From Epiperipatus broadwayi (lineage: Eukaryota; Onychophora; Udeonychophora; Euonychophora; Peripatidae), in assembly GCA_028023455.1 (NCBI GenBank), contig JAQFVV010000056.1, forward strand, positions 5,541,717 through 5,605,716: a DNA stretch of 64,000 bases, written 5' to 3'. Each line of letters opens with the position of its first letter. Positions within the stretch are counted from its first letter, which is position 1. Shown in pieces: positions 1 to 12,221 of this stretch. Below the pieces are notes generated by a model that saw only the letters and a program-made list of their open reading frames with translations, had not been told where the DNA came from and made no database searches. The translations under genes and the position numbers were made by a program.

Positions 1-990
1 GGAAGATAAGATTATATTATTAGAAGAGAGCAAGTTAATAGACATAGATGAAAGGATAAGTTAAAATTCCAGGATAGAATAAAATATCATCCTGAAGAAT
101 TGATGAGCTTTTAGTGGGTTTAATCAGTATGATATCCATATTATTATTAAAAGGAGATGAGAAGATTTTTGCAATGAAACATGAATGTTATATTTCGTAA
201 GAGCTTGATAAATAAGCCAGGATATATTGGGGCAGAATCATTAAGATAAAGTGAGTACTTTCCAAATTATGACATTTCATAAAGAGATGATACCTTCATT
301 CCTATATTTTGGTACAATAATTTAATAAGATCAGTTTCTTATTTGCAAAGTTTTATTTATGCTATTAGAATATATAATAGGCATCATAGGTGAGTCAGTT
401 CTAATTTTTGAATTTATAGTTTGTCTTCCTATGTTTTGTTAGAATGGTATCAGCAAGAATAAGACCATACACAAAACAAATATCCTTGAATTCAATTAAA
501 AAATAACTTATTGTTTGAAAATGAGATCAAAATGAGAATGTAAATGTGAGTGAGAGAGATGTTGAGTGCATAAAAATGAATGATAATTTTGATAGAAAGA
601 ATCCTTAATTCAATTATCTATTTAAGTGCATCATTTGTATTATTTTAACATTAACACAACATAAACAATTTCATTAGTAAATTGTATTAATGTTTTCATA
701 CTATTTTTAAATTTGAATGATATTAAAATATTATAACTTTGTTCAAACAATTTGGATTATAAAGGATTATTTAAATATGTTGGAGATGGCATGGAAATTA
801 CCCAAATGAAAGCATACAAAATTGGAAATAATAAATTTGTCATTTGATGGACCAAATGATGTAGGTATAATTAATGAAAAGAATATTTTTTTTATTTATT
901 ATAAATGTAAGGCATTTTCTTGTAAAATTTGTAATTATTTAAATATTAATTTTATGAATCCTTTAAGTTATATTTAATATTTATAATTGT
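1..990. other. AT-rich stretch, nothing recognised
   Basis: No ORF of recognisable family, RNA gene or clear repeat was seen on either strand. The stretch is dominated by A/T runs. Confidence 0.6.
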
Positions 991-1257
991 TATACAAAAT
1001 TAACAAGGCGTATGACACATTTGAATGAGAAGCTATAAAGATACACAGAAATTATTACACGCTAAGCGCTTTCGAGGCCTTTTGCCTCATATTCATAGCG
1101 GTACTGTGAGCTGCAGAACGAGGAAATAGGGCAAGGAAACAACAGTATGCAAAGCGTATGCAAATGAACTAGATAGTCCAACGTTTGGAGATGTCAAAGC
1201 AGGTATCTCGTCTATTGATGGAGTTAAATGTGTCATATGCTTTGTTAATTTTGTATA
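991..1257 (-). mobile_element. Short TIR element containing Penelope-type 3' sequence
   Basis: A 32-bp inverted repeat (991-1022 and 1226-1257) matches at about 30 of 32 positions. Between the arms lies a block (about 1062-1260) that resembles the 3' end of the Penelope-like element at 40-42 kb: both share GCTAAGCGCTTTC, a short hairpin, then CTCAT.ATTCATAGC, a TATGCAAATGAA block and the coding tail TCTATTGATGG. An 18-bp direct repeat (TTAATATTTATAATTGTT) occurs at 974-991 and again at 1289-1306 and could be a target duplication. Inference: a deleted Penelope copy, or a MITE that captured Penelope sequence. It codes for nothing intact. Confidence 0.5.
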
Positions 1258-3508
1258 TTAAATTATCGAATGAGAAGTCTTAAAATCTTTAATATTTATA
1301 ATTGTTGTTATTGTTAAAATAAATAAGTATTTGAATTTAAAACTTGACTAGTAGCTTTATTTTTGTCTAGAATTATTTCTACCACAAAATCATATTATGA
1401 AAGCACATAATCAAAATGAAGTCATTTCATAAAATATATTATTTATTGAATATTTTATTTATAGAGAAATATACAAAAGAATTTAAACTTGATAAATTAA
1501 TTATTTATTATTATGAAATTGTAACTTCATTAAAGTCATATTTAATGGATCTATATTTTATTAAATATGAAAACCCTTAAATAATTATTTGAAAATTGAA
1601 ATTTAAAGTTATCATAGATGTAGAGCATTAAAAGAAAGTGATATTATTTTCAATAGTTACATTCCTATTTTAAAATCCAGTTTAAAATTTATTGTATGAT
1701 ATAAATTCAAAATATTATTCCAAAATATAAGTTATTAATAAAGTCTTTTATGATGTTTGTTTTTGAAAGATAAAATTAAGACGGGTAAATGCTAATTAAT
1801 TAGTGTATTTAAATGAGTTAGATGATAGGAAGTGATGGTTAAATTATGCCGTTTTTGATTATTATTATTTTTTTTTTTTTTATTAAAGGATTATTCTATA
1901 AAAGAGTAAATATTTATAAATAGTCAAAATAAGAGTCATAGATCACATGATCCAATTCTCTTAAGCTTGTAAGATATAAACAATGAGCATTGACCATGGT
2001 TTTGTGCTTGGCACTCCTCAGAGAGGCGCTAGGGTAGCTTCAGACACTAGATCTAAAAATACTAACCCAAAACCAGCATTGATCTAAAAATTATCTATTA
2101 CGTGGAAAATCTGAAATTTTCAGACACCTACATGTCTTCAATTTATAAGTTTTAATAAATTATTTAATTTAAAGTAAGTAAACAGATTATTATTATTACT
2201 CTCAATGTATCATTATTATAGTTAGATTAAGTCTCAAATAGTGAATTCTGTTTGTGTTTGTAATTATAAGTGTAATTATTACTTGGATCTCAACAAAATC
2301 TCTCTTGATATTCAGTTATCTAATCATCAATAATTGCTATTATATTTTAGAAAGGAGTAATCATGATTCATGAAATACCATAGGATAGCATTAATTATTT
2401 CAATTAATTTAATCTGCATTTTTAATATTATTAATTTTTATAGTTTCTTAAATTACAAAAAAAATAGCTGAATAATTATTTTAAATAAAATATTATGTTG
2501 ATCATTGTTTGTTGTGGAGATTTTCCTATTGATTATAATAAGATAGTAGCTGGAGAATTTCTACAATAGCAATGCCATTGTGGAATATATTGTATATGCG
2601 TCTCAATGTTAGAAACTATATGTTGAGATCATCCCTGAAGTCTATCCTATGCATTTATCTTATCGTACATTCAGTTTAGACCAAAGAGAGACTCACATCA
2701 TTTATTGTTTATCGTTGAACTAATATAGTAGTAAATAGTGTAGTGTATAGTTTGTTACAAGGGAATAAGGTTACAATATATATATATACTACAAACTATC
2801 AAAAAGTAAAAAATAAAGAATACAAAATATCAATATCAAATCAATTATATTTTTATAAAAATATTAACAACAAAAAGCAATAACAATCACAAGTAGATTA
2901 AAAACTGCATTTATTAAATATTTGATAAAATGTTAACATTGTCTATTTTTAAAACAATCACGTTTACAGTTGTTGATCGCAACTGTGTAAAAATTAATAC
3001 GTTTTATATAGAAATGATTGAATTTTATTTTTTCAAGTGATCATGTCTATATATATACCCATGTACACCTCATATACATGTATATAAAAAAGACCTCAAT
3101 AAAAGTGATCATGAATCAGCACAAGAATATATTTGAAGTTTTCTAAGTTCTAAATTAGAGATACCTCTGGCAGAATATTTTTGAAATCAAATTCAACTAT
3201 ATACATATTTAATAATTTATCATTTAAATGTCCATTACTTCATAAATGATGATATTACTTGTTCCAATATGACACGTTGATAATGTTTTTAATGTTCCAT
3301 ATATTGTAGACCACTTGCAAATTCGTCCATGACATCTATAGGTTTTCTTTTTGGTGTTCTGAAAAAAACAAAAACAAAACATATGTATTAAAGCCAAGTT
3401 TTTCATAAATAAAAATTTTAATTAAAACAGATTTTCTCTACAACTGTCAATTAGTGTTTCTACTATCTGATCATTACTGAGGACTTACAAGCGAGTATGT
3501 TCTAATTT

Positions 3509-3539
<31 letters not shown>

Positions 3540-3573
3540 CAGGTTATAAATATAAGAAGTATACAGTACTGTA
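1258..3573. other. AT-rich stretch with simple repeats
   Basis: Nothing coding was identified. It contains a T-rich run near 1868-1881, short palindromic words near 2000-2110 and a CA/TA microsatellite at about 3510-3539. Confidence 0.6.
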
Positions 3574-3816
3574 ATGGTCAGATTCGTCTATTTCGCTAAC
3601 ACACTGCAGAATTTAAATCCAGACACCGAACTCAACACTAGAAAGGGCTGCTTCCCAGATAACGTAAGTTTGAATCCAAAGTCTACGCTCCACAACGCCA
3701 CCTATGTGACAACACATCTGATGCTACTAATAATATATCCCCTTTACCGGTGCCTGGTGTTCAAGGAAAAACAAAGAGACTCTATACTACAATATAAGCT
3801 TGGGTTTGCTAACTAA
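3574..3816 (+). other. 80-codon open frame in a GC-richer island, origin unknown
   Basis: This ATG-started frame sits in an island with visibly more G+C than its surroundings (about 3570-3800). The predicted product has no motif I recognise: no signal peptide, no zinc-binding pattern and no convincing membrane segment apart from a short LMLLIIYPLY hydrophobic patch. A sequence resembling a 5' splice site (AACGTAAGT) lies at about 3660. It may be a remnant of a mobile element or an exon fragment; I cannot decide. Confidence 0.15.
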
Positions 3817-4344
3817 ACATCTATGGATGGTACTAAAGAAATGTATAAAAGATATAGACCGAGACAGTGATATAGATCAAGAAAGTAAAAAAAAAAATCA
3901 AAATTTAGTGAATTTAAAAGATTTATTAAATTATCAAATATATATAATATGCACACTATCTGCATATGTTAGACAGTGAAATTTACTAATGAAGATTATT
4001 TTACAACAAATATCAGTCAAAATTTACATTATGGGTAGTTAATGAATTCTCTATACTTTGGGCTAATACAATAAGATTATGATAATGTGCCTAAGAGAGT
4101 TTGTGAAGATATGCAAGGCACTTTGGGTAAATCAGAAATAGTTGAATAAAAGATTTGGCAACATTAAAGTTTCAATATAACATTTCTTGAATTTGAGAAT
4201 AGAATGGACTAATGCTCGTTAAGCTATAAGGTGGGGACGTGATTAAGGCATTTATATTTATAGAAATAATGAAACTACATTGGGAGGTCGGTGATGCTAG
4301 TGAGGAATTTCTTGTAAAGGATGGAGGGTGTGGTACATCATCTG

Positions 4345-6740
4345 CAAAACAAGTACATCATCTGCAAAATCTAGATGATTTAAATAATCTCCATTTACTT
4401 TTATTACTTTAGATTTCCATTTTAAACCACAAAATACTTTTTGCAAAACTACTGAAAAAGTTTTTAGAGTCATCCTGTTATACATCCTTCTCAATATTTA
4501 TCTTTTTAATATCATTATATAATCTAATTGTAACAGCTATTACATTTTTATAAACATTAATCAGAATATGACAATATACCAAGTCTATGCCTAAATTCAT
4601 AGAAATCACCCAATGCAACAATCTCAAGCTGTTGTCAAGGTAACCTTCTTTTAACAATAAAAATGGAATCCCAACTTTATTTATGTTCCAATAAATTTAA
4701 ATAAAGATTAAAAATTGAATGCTCTAATCACTGAAGAAATGTTTAGAGAATCAAAGGTTTTTTCATAATCTACATATCCAAAGCATAATTGCAACTCATA
4801 TTCATTGTTTTTTTCTCTATAATTTCTCTCAATACCTCAATATGATTCACAGCACTAAAACTATTTGTAAATCCAACTTGATCTTTTCGTTGGTTAAAAT
4901 TCAAAGTTCATTGTAAACAAGTTGTAACTATCTTAGTAAAAATTTTGTATAGAACTGATAAAAGACTGACAGGTCTATAATTGCTAATATCTTCTTTATT
5001 CCCATTTAAAAATATTAATACTAAATTCTTTCAACATCTGTTACATCTTTATCATTTAAGCATTTAGTGTAGAACTTTGATAAAAAAAATTTCTATTTAT
5101 TCACCTGTATCTTTTAAGATACCAATTACAATTCTATCATTACTGGGGCTTTTCCCTTGTTCATAAATTTATTTGTATGCCTCACTTTTTCATTTAAAAT
5201 CCTGGGCAATTCAGAAGATATAATAGTCATAGGAAGTACTTTTCTTTGTTCTTTATTACAATATAATTATTCATAGAAAGCTTCTACACATTTCATGATG
5301 TCATCTCTTTTTTTAGTAATAGTTCTATCTTTTTTCTTGTTGTAGAAATAAGTTTCATACCAATCCCAAGATATTATTTTATACTCTTGAGACTTTTATT
5401 TTCTTCAATTAAAGCTTTCCTTGCTAATTCAAAATTATACTTTCTTATAGCATTATCAACTTTTTTTTGCACCATTTTACAAAATTCTAGATGCTCAATT
5501 CTTCTTAATGTATAGTTTGTATATATTTTTATATTCCTGTTTTTTTCCTCATAAATTCTCTAATCTCAATAGAAATTTTACTAGTCAATTGCTACTTTTT
5601 GTACCAGCTATCTTTGTTACAATTTTTAAAAAGGTATCAGTTATCTTCCTATTGAATTCATTCCAATATAAAATCATGTTCAAAATTTTCTAATATTTGA
5701 AAATGATTTGCAAGTTCTAATTTCAATTTATTGAAATGTTACTGAAGATTAGGAATATCAACTCTGAATATTGTTTTTCTTAATAACTTTTCTATCTATA
5801 GTTTTGCATTAACATGTATCTTATATCTCACTAATCATGTGTTTAATTTAAAAAGAATATTCCAATCTTGAAATAAATCTTTTTTGTTAGTCAAAATACA
5901 ATCTAATTCTGGTGCATTATCATTTGAATGCTTCCATGTCCATTTTCATTTAGTATTTTTCTCAAAAAAAGAATTCATAATATGAAGTTTTTCTTTTTAT
6001 GAAAATTCCATAAGTCTATGTCCCCTCTCATTTCTATCACCATAACCAAATTTACCTACAGCACTTTCATACTACAATTGTTTACCAATTCTAGCATTAA
6101 AGTTTCACATGTCAATTTTAAAAATTTTGTTTGGTCTGATCAAAAGCGTTTCCTTCATCCATATAAAAATCCTTTACTTCTTCATCATTATGAAAACATG
6201 TTGAAACATAAATCTGAATTATCTGCAATTGATATCTGCTATTAAGCTGAATAATTAATCTTGTGACTCTTTTCAGTTCATCATCAATCTCCACAATGTT
6301 GTTTTTATTTATAATAAATCTTACTCCACATGTACTTCCAGAGTTTGTGCCTTTGTAGTATAGTACATGCCTACTTTTTAAATCAATTGTCTCTTCACTT
6401 TTTCTGCTAACTTTACAAAGTCCAATAATGCCCCATTTAATATAAGTCAGTTCTTCCAATTCTTGCAATTTTCCTTCATTTGAAAGTGATCTGTAATTGT
6501 AAATATTAAATGAAAGGTCATCATCAAATAGTAGTCTGAATCTGAAATCAGGAGATTCTTAGCCTCATCTGCCTTTGTCTACCAATCGCTGCCTTGGCTA
6601 ATGACATTGCACCTTTCTGAAAATAAGTGCTATAATTTATTTTTGTCTGTCATAATCATAAATATTTATTAGAAAAAAAAATTCATTTGATTTGCACACA
6701 CATTCATTTTACTTTCAAGAAAAATCTGATATTTCAGTCT
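4345..6740 (-). mobile_element. RTE-type LINE, copy 1 (decayed, 3'-truncated)
   Basis: Minus-strand non-LTR retrotransposon of the RTE clade. Reading from 6740 downward it holds an apurinic-endonuclease domain (about 6470-6118), a linker, and reverse transcriptase remnants to about 4345. The RT fragment contains NGDYLNHLDFADDVLVL, the RTE version of the catalytic FADD motif. It aligns along its length with copy 2 at 25.6-28.5 kb and shares the same 5' edge: both stop being similar just after GATATTTCAGT. Many stops and frameshifts interrupt it, and the thumb and 3' tail seen in the other copies are missing. Confidence 0.85.
6118..6468 (-). pseudogene. RTE endonuclease domain fragment (APE type)
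   Basis: This 116-codon frame is the best preserved part of RTE copy 1. It matches the family pattern for RTE endonucleases: WGIIGLCK near the start (family: W.IIGL.ET), a basic DLKSRHVLYYKGT segment, GVRFIINK, then RYQLQIIQIYVST followed by DEEVKDFY, the region before the catalytic histidine block. The enzyme nicks target DNA to prime reverse transcription. The usual glutamate after IIGLC is replaced (CKVSRK), suggesting loss of activity. It is bounded by stops and is not a stand-alone gene. Confidence 0.8.
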
Positions 6741-6744
6741 CTGG

Positions 6745-7400
6745 CACATTAAAGAATGATCAAAATGAATCTATAATGGTAATGTTGCAGAACTTGCTAA
6801 GTGAATTGTCAAGCATTCTAATGAATAACATTAATGAAAACCAAGAAAAGTGTCATCTAATGAATAAGATCAATGAAAACCAAGGAAAATGTGAACAGAG
6901 TCAGGAAATATTTAAACAAGAGTTGAAATAAAACCAAAAGGAGCTTAAACTTGACATGAAACAATGCTAGGAAATGTTAATAATGAAGAGCTTCAATATG
7001 AATTAGAAAATAGAACGTGACAAGAAATTAAGCATGTGCATACAGAGTTCTTCATGAAATAAAGACACAAACAAATAAATGATTTAAAAGTTAAGTTTAA
7101 TGAACTAGAGAGTAAAATGATAGAAACACAAGTACACAAGATCATATGCAAATAAAAATCAATAAGCTAAAAAATGGGATAGGAAAGAGACAAAACTGAA
7201 CTAAAGAGATAAAAGCTAAAACAGAAAAATACAGGTTAGAATGTCTGAATAAAGATAGAGTCCTAGAAACTAAGATAAATGAATATCAAGAAATTAATGA
7301 TAAAGAGATAAAAAAGGTACAAAATAGACAGGAACAAGAGGTCCAAAGTTTAGAAACTCAGATACAGCAACTATTCATCTTATGATATTAATTTAGATGT
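6745..7400 (+). pseudogene. Coiled-coil gag-like remnant
   Basis: The plus strand encodes a glutamate/lysine/glutamine-rich stretch with repeated short units (NINENQEKC, KINENQGKC, then EIFKQELK and KELKLDMKQ), open to about 6931 and then broken by stops while the same character continues to about 7400. This is the look of a long coiled coil, as in the gag region of some Gypsy-type elements. The first codons of the open frame at 6692-6740 belong to the neighbouring RTE copy, so the real unit starts near 6745. Internal near-repeats suggest growth by duplication. Assignment to Gypsy depends on the pol-like tail downstream and is tentative. Confidence 0.4.
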
Positions 7401-8110
7401 GATGCAATCTAAAAGTAAATGCCCAGGTTCCTTTAAAAGATAATTCCATCATAAACTTTATTAGTGGTGATAGATATAAAATTTTATCCTTAACAGTAAA
7501 ACTTTTAAAATCTAAATGGTTTTATCATCATGAGATACATCGTCATGAAGGTAAACATCATGATTGGGAACAATAATTTTTCTTGACCATAAAATAGAAC
7601 CAGTGATATACTTGATTTATGAGATTAGAAATTTGGAAAATATAACTTACTGCAGGGCTACAATCAAATGGATGAATCATTATAGATGTAGTAGTAAATA
7701 TTCAATTTAAAGTAATAACTATATTCATGATTTTATTTGATAATAAGTCTATATTCATTAGAAATAGGGAGTTAGTTTTATTAATCAAATTGTATACAAC
7801 TTATATGATGTTATGGATTTATTTTACAAGTATCCAGTTAGGATAAAATATAAAGCTGTCAAAGGAACATATAATGTTCATAATTTGAAACCTATGAAAT
7901 AATATCTTATATATTTTTTTTAAAATATATAAGCCACATAATTGTATATAAGTCTTGACTTATTATTGTGATGGTATAGTTTAACTATTAATAGAATGCT
8001 TGGTTGGTAGTGACAATCTTATATTAATCGTTTAAAATAGTTTTTTTTTTTTTTTAAGGATGGGAGTATGTGCTATGCACATATCACCATTTATTATCCC
8101 TCTATAGTTT
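7400..8110 (+). pseudogene. Possible Gypsy-like pol 3' end and LTR start
   Basis: Around 7835-7900 the plus strand encodes KYPVRIKYKAVKGTYNVHN followed by LKPMK and a stop, resembling the C-terminal tail that follows integrase in Gypsy pol, where a G.Y.VH.LK pattern precedes the stop. A purine-rich AAGGATGGGAG at about 8056-8066 could be the polypurine tract before a 3' LTR, and AATAAATAAAA near 8120 a polyadenylation signal. Together with the coiled-coil remnant upstream it looks like an element with most of gag-pol deleted. No protease, RT or integrase core was found. Confidence 0.3.
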
Positions 8111-9560
8111 TTAAGTGAATAAATAAAACAATTAAAAATCTCATGTTTAGTAAAAACATTTATAGTTTGACTAAATTGGGAATGAATGAACAATTTATTA
8201 CAATGTAAAAATAAAATATTTTTATTAAATTATATCAAACGATAACAATGGCTTTATTAAAGTTAAAGAAAGATAATCTCATATTCATGAACTAATAATA
8301 ATTTTAAAAAAGAACTGAGTTATGATTGGTTACTAGATGACAGCAACAAGACCAGCAAGAAGAATAGATATACTTTTTTGTCTTTAAAATTTGTATTTTA
8401 TTTTCATATATTTTTACCAATAGATTCTGGATTTATAGTGGAAGTAATGCAATATGAATAGAAAGTCATGTAGGGGGAAAGAGTATGAACTTCCCTCTTT
8501 TAATATTAAACAATAAATGCTATGCTAACTGCCATGAAGCTACATTAGATTTGCTATGGATCATAATATTGATGAAAGAAATAGTTGGAAATTATTTAAT
8601 GATTAAAATGTTTATGGAACTCTATGTTTGTGTTTGCTATGATAGAAGTGCCAAAGAAAGTGCTGTGGGATAATGGAGCTTAAACTGAAATTATTTGCTG
8701 AACATAATAACAAACATCAATAGACAAATTTTTTTAAAATTATCTATTCAGATAATGTTCACTTGAGAGTATAATGGTAATTACCAATATATATATAAAT
8801 CTCCTCCCTTATTAATAATTTTAATTATTAATGCAATCTTATTTTATCATATGATATACACTTAAACATTTAAAAAAAAATCAAGTAATTCAGACTTAAG
8901 GCAATTATTAATGCATTATTTTTCTTTTAGAAACAAATCTAAATTTAAAACATAACCAATACTCTACATAATTTAGTTTAAACAAATTATATAACAATTA
9001 TTCTTATTAAAAAAAGTATTACTTGATATGAAAGATATGATTAAAAAACAATATTAATTTTTTTATTACATTTCCTTTTCTTTTATTGAGTGAGAGAGAC
9101 TTCATAATTGACCCTTTTATGACAATGCATTAATGATTTTAATCAGAGGTCATATTTACTAATTGCAATCTGGCAGAGACAGATTATAATTATATATTAA
9201 CTGATGTAAGATTGCAGTTATTGAATATAAAATTATATTATTTGTCTTAGCCATCTAAGTGTGTTAATATTTGCTTTAATAAATTTATATTTTATTGTTA
9301 ATCTAAGTATTTGTTGAAGTCTCTTCCACAAATCATTCTATTATACAAAGTTATTGTGTGACACAATTTATTTTTTATTATTAAGATAATTATATATCCC
9401 ATACTTTATCTTATTAGCAAGTAAATCAACACTTATGGAATTCTATTCTTTATTCTGCTGAGTAAAGATACATATTTATGGATTCATTGGCATCATACAA
9501 AGTCTATGAATTCATTATAGAAGTAAATCTAAATCATCATAGAGCCATTTGGGGTTCAAT
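8111..9560. other. AT-rich stretch, no gene recognised
   Basis: Several short open frames occur but none has recognisable composition or motifs. Part of 8280-8420 (AGCAACAAGACCAGCAAGAAG and following) may still belong to the LTR of the element upstream. Confidence 0.5.
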
Positions 9561-9721
9561 TTACTTATTTATCTATTATATATTTTGGGCAACTAAGCAC
9601 AACATTTATTCATTATATTTTGAATTGCCCAATTATGTAGCGCATACTTGGAGAAAACTACTTGATTCATAATTTTATTGATTACATTTTGGTCAGCCAA
9701 ATCTATGAGTCACTTGAAATC

Positions 9722-9905
9722 CAGGTAGTCCTGCTCAGTTATTATATTTTCATTTACATTTATGATTACCCAAATCTGTAGAGGCTTTTATTGAACAATC
9801 AGTTCCACTTATCGTTAACTTGGTTACCTAAATTTATGGAACATATTACTATTAATCCACTTTTACTTACTATTATATTTATTATTATTGATAATCAGTA
9901 ATACT
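9722..9905 (+). repeat. Dispersed repeat, copy A (inverted partner at 14.5 kb)
   Basis: This segment is the reverse complement, at roughly 80 percent by eye, of 14481-14671. Shared words include CTGCTCAGTTAT, CATTTATGATTACCCAAATC, TTATTGAACA and GGTTACCTAAATTTAT. Copy A also shows an internal rhythm of a short word at about 9624, 9690, 9763 and 9821 (variants of G.TTACCCAAATCTATG), 58-73 bp apart, starting before the shared part. It ends next to a TA run (9921-9939). Family unknown; it could be a SINE, a MITE end, or the arms of a larger element. Confidence 0.65.
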
Positions 9906-10740
9906 GTACTTTCCATTACAATATATATATATATATATAGTGACAGTCAGTCTTAAATGACTGCCACAAGATGGCTGCAAGCATAGTTGCAGCCCAAACA
10001 AATGTACATATTATAATAAAAGGAGTGGTCTGTGCAGGTATATTTTCTCTGTTGCTTACACACACAATATATTGTAAATAAATAGGATGAATGGTGATAA
10101 TACGCTTATAAATAAACAAATGCAGACATCATGTGTAAATATGTATTTTGCTGTTAATAAATGCTATATATTTTTTTTATTTATGATATGAATAAATATG
10201 GCAGGGATTAAAGAAATGATTGTGGGAAACTAAAATGTATTCGCAAGTAACCTATCAGTAAACATGTTGTATTTTGATTTTATTTCAGATTCTCAAATGT
10301 TGTATTTTTTTCTGTTGCTTGTCGAATATTCTTTTTGGAAAACTTAAAAACAATTTTTATGTGACAACAAGTATACACTTTTATAATTTTTTTTTTAGAA
10401 CTTAATGTTCATGACCGCAGGCAAGCCAATGACCTCTTTCTTTTATTGTATAATGTTTTTGGAAAAAAAATGAAGAAATTGTATCAGTGGTCATTCAGCT
10501 TGTTACCTACTCAAAATTATTTAATTAAATAAATGTGATTTTATTTTATTGTTTAAAGAAATCAAGGGATTGGAATTTAAATGGTTTGTGAAATTCTGAA
10601 ATTAATTAAAAGATAAAGTTATCGTAAGACAAATTTTTCTTCCAAAGAGATAGCTAAAATTAAATCCATTGTTTGGACTTAAGTAATTAAAAACAGGGAT
10701 TAATAATTTAATTAAAAACAGAAATGTAAAAGCAATAACT

Positions 10741-12221
10741 TGTTGAGGGGATGAGAGAATACACCCTGTAATGGGGGAGATATATAAAGGCTGGTCAGGT
10801 GAAATTTAATTAGTTAGCTGGGTTATATTCATTGATACTCACGGGCACTCTTACCCATTCTCTTTGAGTTAGCAGTATAGTTTTCAGAGTGTACTGATGG
10901 AAAAGCAGAATTATGAGTGTAAAAACTATTTTTTCGAAATGCTGAACAAGTGGAAGAGTCATTAATAGCTGAACGTATTTTAAAAAGTATTAACCGAAGG
11001 GAGAAAGAATACTGCCCAATTAAACAAAGAAGAAAGGAAGCAACACAGAATGGGATCAAGATTTATTAGTGATACAATAATGAATATGGAGTAGGAGAAC
11101 AAGTTCGGTACATTCACACCGCTTGAAGACCTACATAGCCATCCAGTGATGTGACTTTCTATTTCTTAAAGTGTAGCTGCTATGGCAATTTGCCAACCTC
11201 CATTGAAGCCCTGTTAAGTAATCATCTGCACAGCAGATATATCACCCTCAAAATCCTAGCCCGGAGAAGAGCGAAGCCTTCGGGAAGTATTATTTATGTT
11301 TTTATATCTATTTTTGTGTCTTATTACTAGCAATTTGTTATTTTACTAATATTGCTATTATTAAATGAACCAATGAATTGCGTAATTCAGTTATAAACTT
11401 TTCTTTTGTAATTTTAACATAAAGGTACATGTAATTCATTGGAGTATCGGAAATATTTCAAAATAGTTAAATAGAAATAATTGGGTGGTTTGGTCATTGG
11501 ATGTATGTGTTTCGCCTTGTAATAATAGTAAATTTATTCCATGTGCTACATGCAGGATTGTTTCCATAAGGAATAAAAGTGTGTTAGAAAATGTTCCAAA
11601 TAATTATTATTGTTCGCTACGTGCAGGACTTCTATTATGGAACGTTTAAGATTCAAATTGTAGTTTAGTACGGGTTTGTTCCCCTAGTAAATTTATTCCA
11701 TCCACTACGTGCAGGATTGTTTCCATAAGGAATAAAAGTGTGTTAGAAAGTGTTCCAAATAATTATTATTGTCCGCCATGTGCAGGACTCATATTATGGA
11801 ACGTTTAAGATTCAAATATCATTAACTCATGGCTAAATCATTATTTTAACTTAAACAAAGGTATAGATCACCACAAGTGGAAGGGTGAGGGTCATTTTTT
11901 TATTATGAAACATGTGCATACCATGGCCAATACACATTGTTTTCATATAAGTAATTTATTCCAAGTTTTGGGTTTAAAGTGTAAGCAAGGGAGAATTCCA
12001 GACCATTCCTTTCCCATTTATGAAACTATTTAAAATTTATTTATACACTTGAATTTTAATTAATATCGTTTATGTGTGTGTTTATTCTCTTCTTTATTCT
12101 GTAAATATTTATATAATCATAGAGGGCTTAATAAATTTAACATCTGATTTTAAAGTATGGCGTTGTGCTGTGTATTTGATAATGATATTATTGTTTGACC
12201 TTTTCTGTTAACGAAGCAACA
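10741..12221 (+). mobile_element. Candidate solo LTR
   Basis: The segment starts TGTTGAGGGG and ends GCAACA, so it has TG...CA ends. Near its start a TATA box (ATATATAAAGG, about 10780-10790) precedes GC-richer sequence, and AATAAA lies about 90 bp before its end. It includes an open 76-codon minus frame (10829-11059) with no recognisable motif, and the tandem duplication at 11.53-11.82 kb. I saw no convincing target duplication and no second LTR, so the boundaries are a guess. Confidence 0.3.
11528..11820 (+). repeat. 159-bp tandem duplication with four CTACGTGCAGGA words
   Basis: GTAAATTTATTCC starts at 11528 and recurs at 11687, a period of 159 bp; the second unit follows the first for about 130 bp with few differences. 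Each unit contains two copies of a word close to CTACGTGCAGGAYT, giving four in total (about 11546, 11617, 11704, 11775). The regular placement suggests a repeated protein-binding or RNA element inside the candidate LTR, but that is inference. Confidence 0.75.

Noticed and set aside
4297-4344. Direct repeat ACATCATCTGCAAAA at the 3' edge of RTE copy 1 as a target duplication
   Set aside because: It duplicates RT coding sequence itself, so it is a small internal tandem duplication and not host target DNA.
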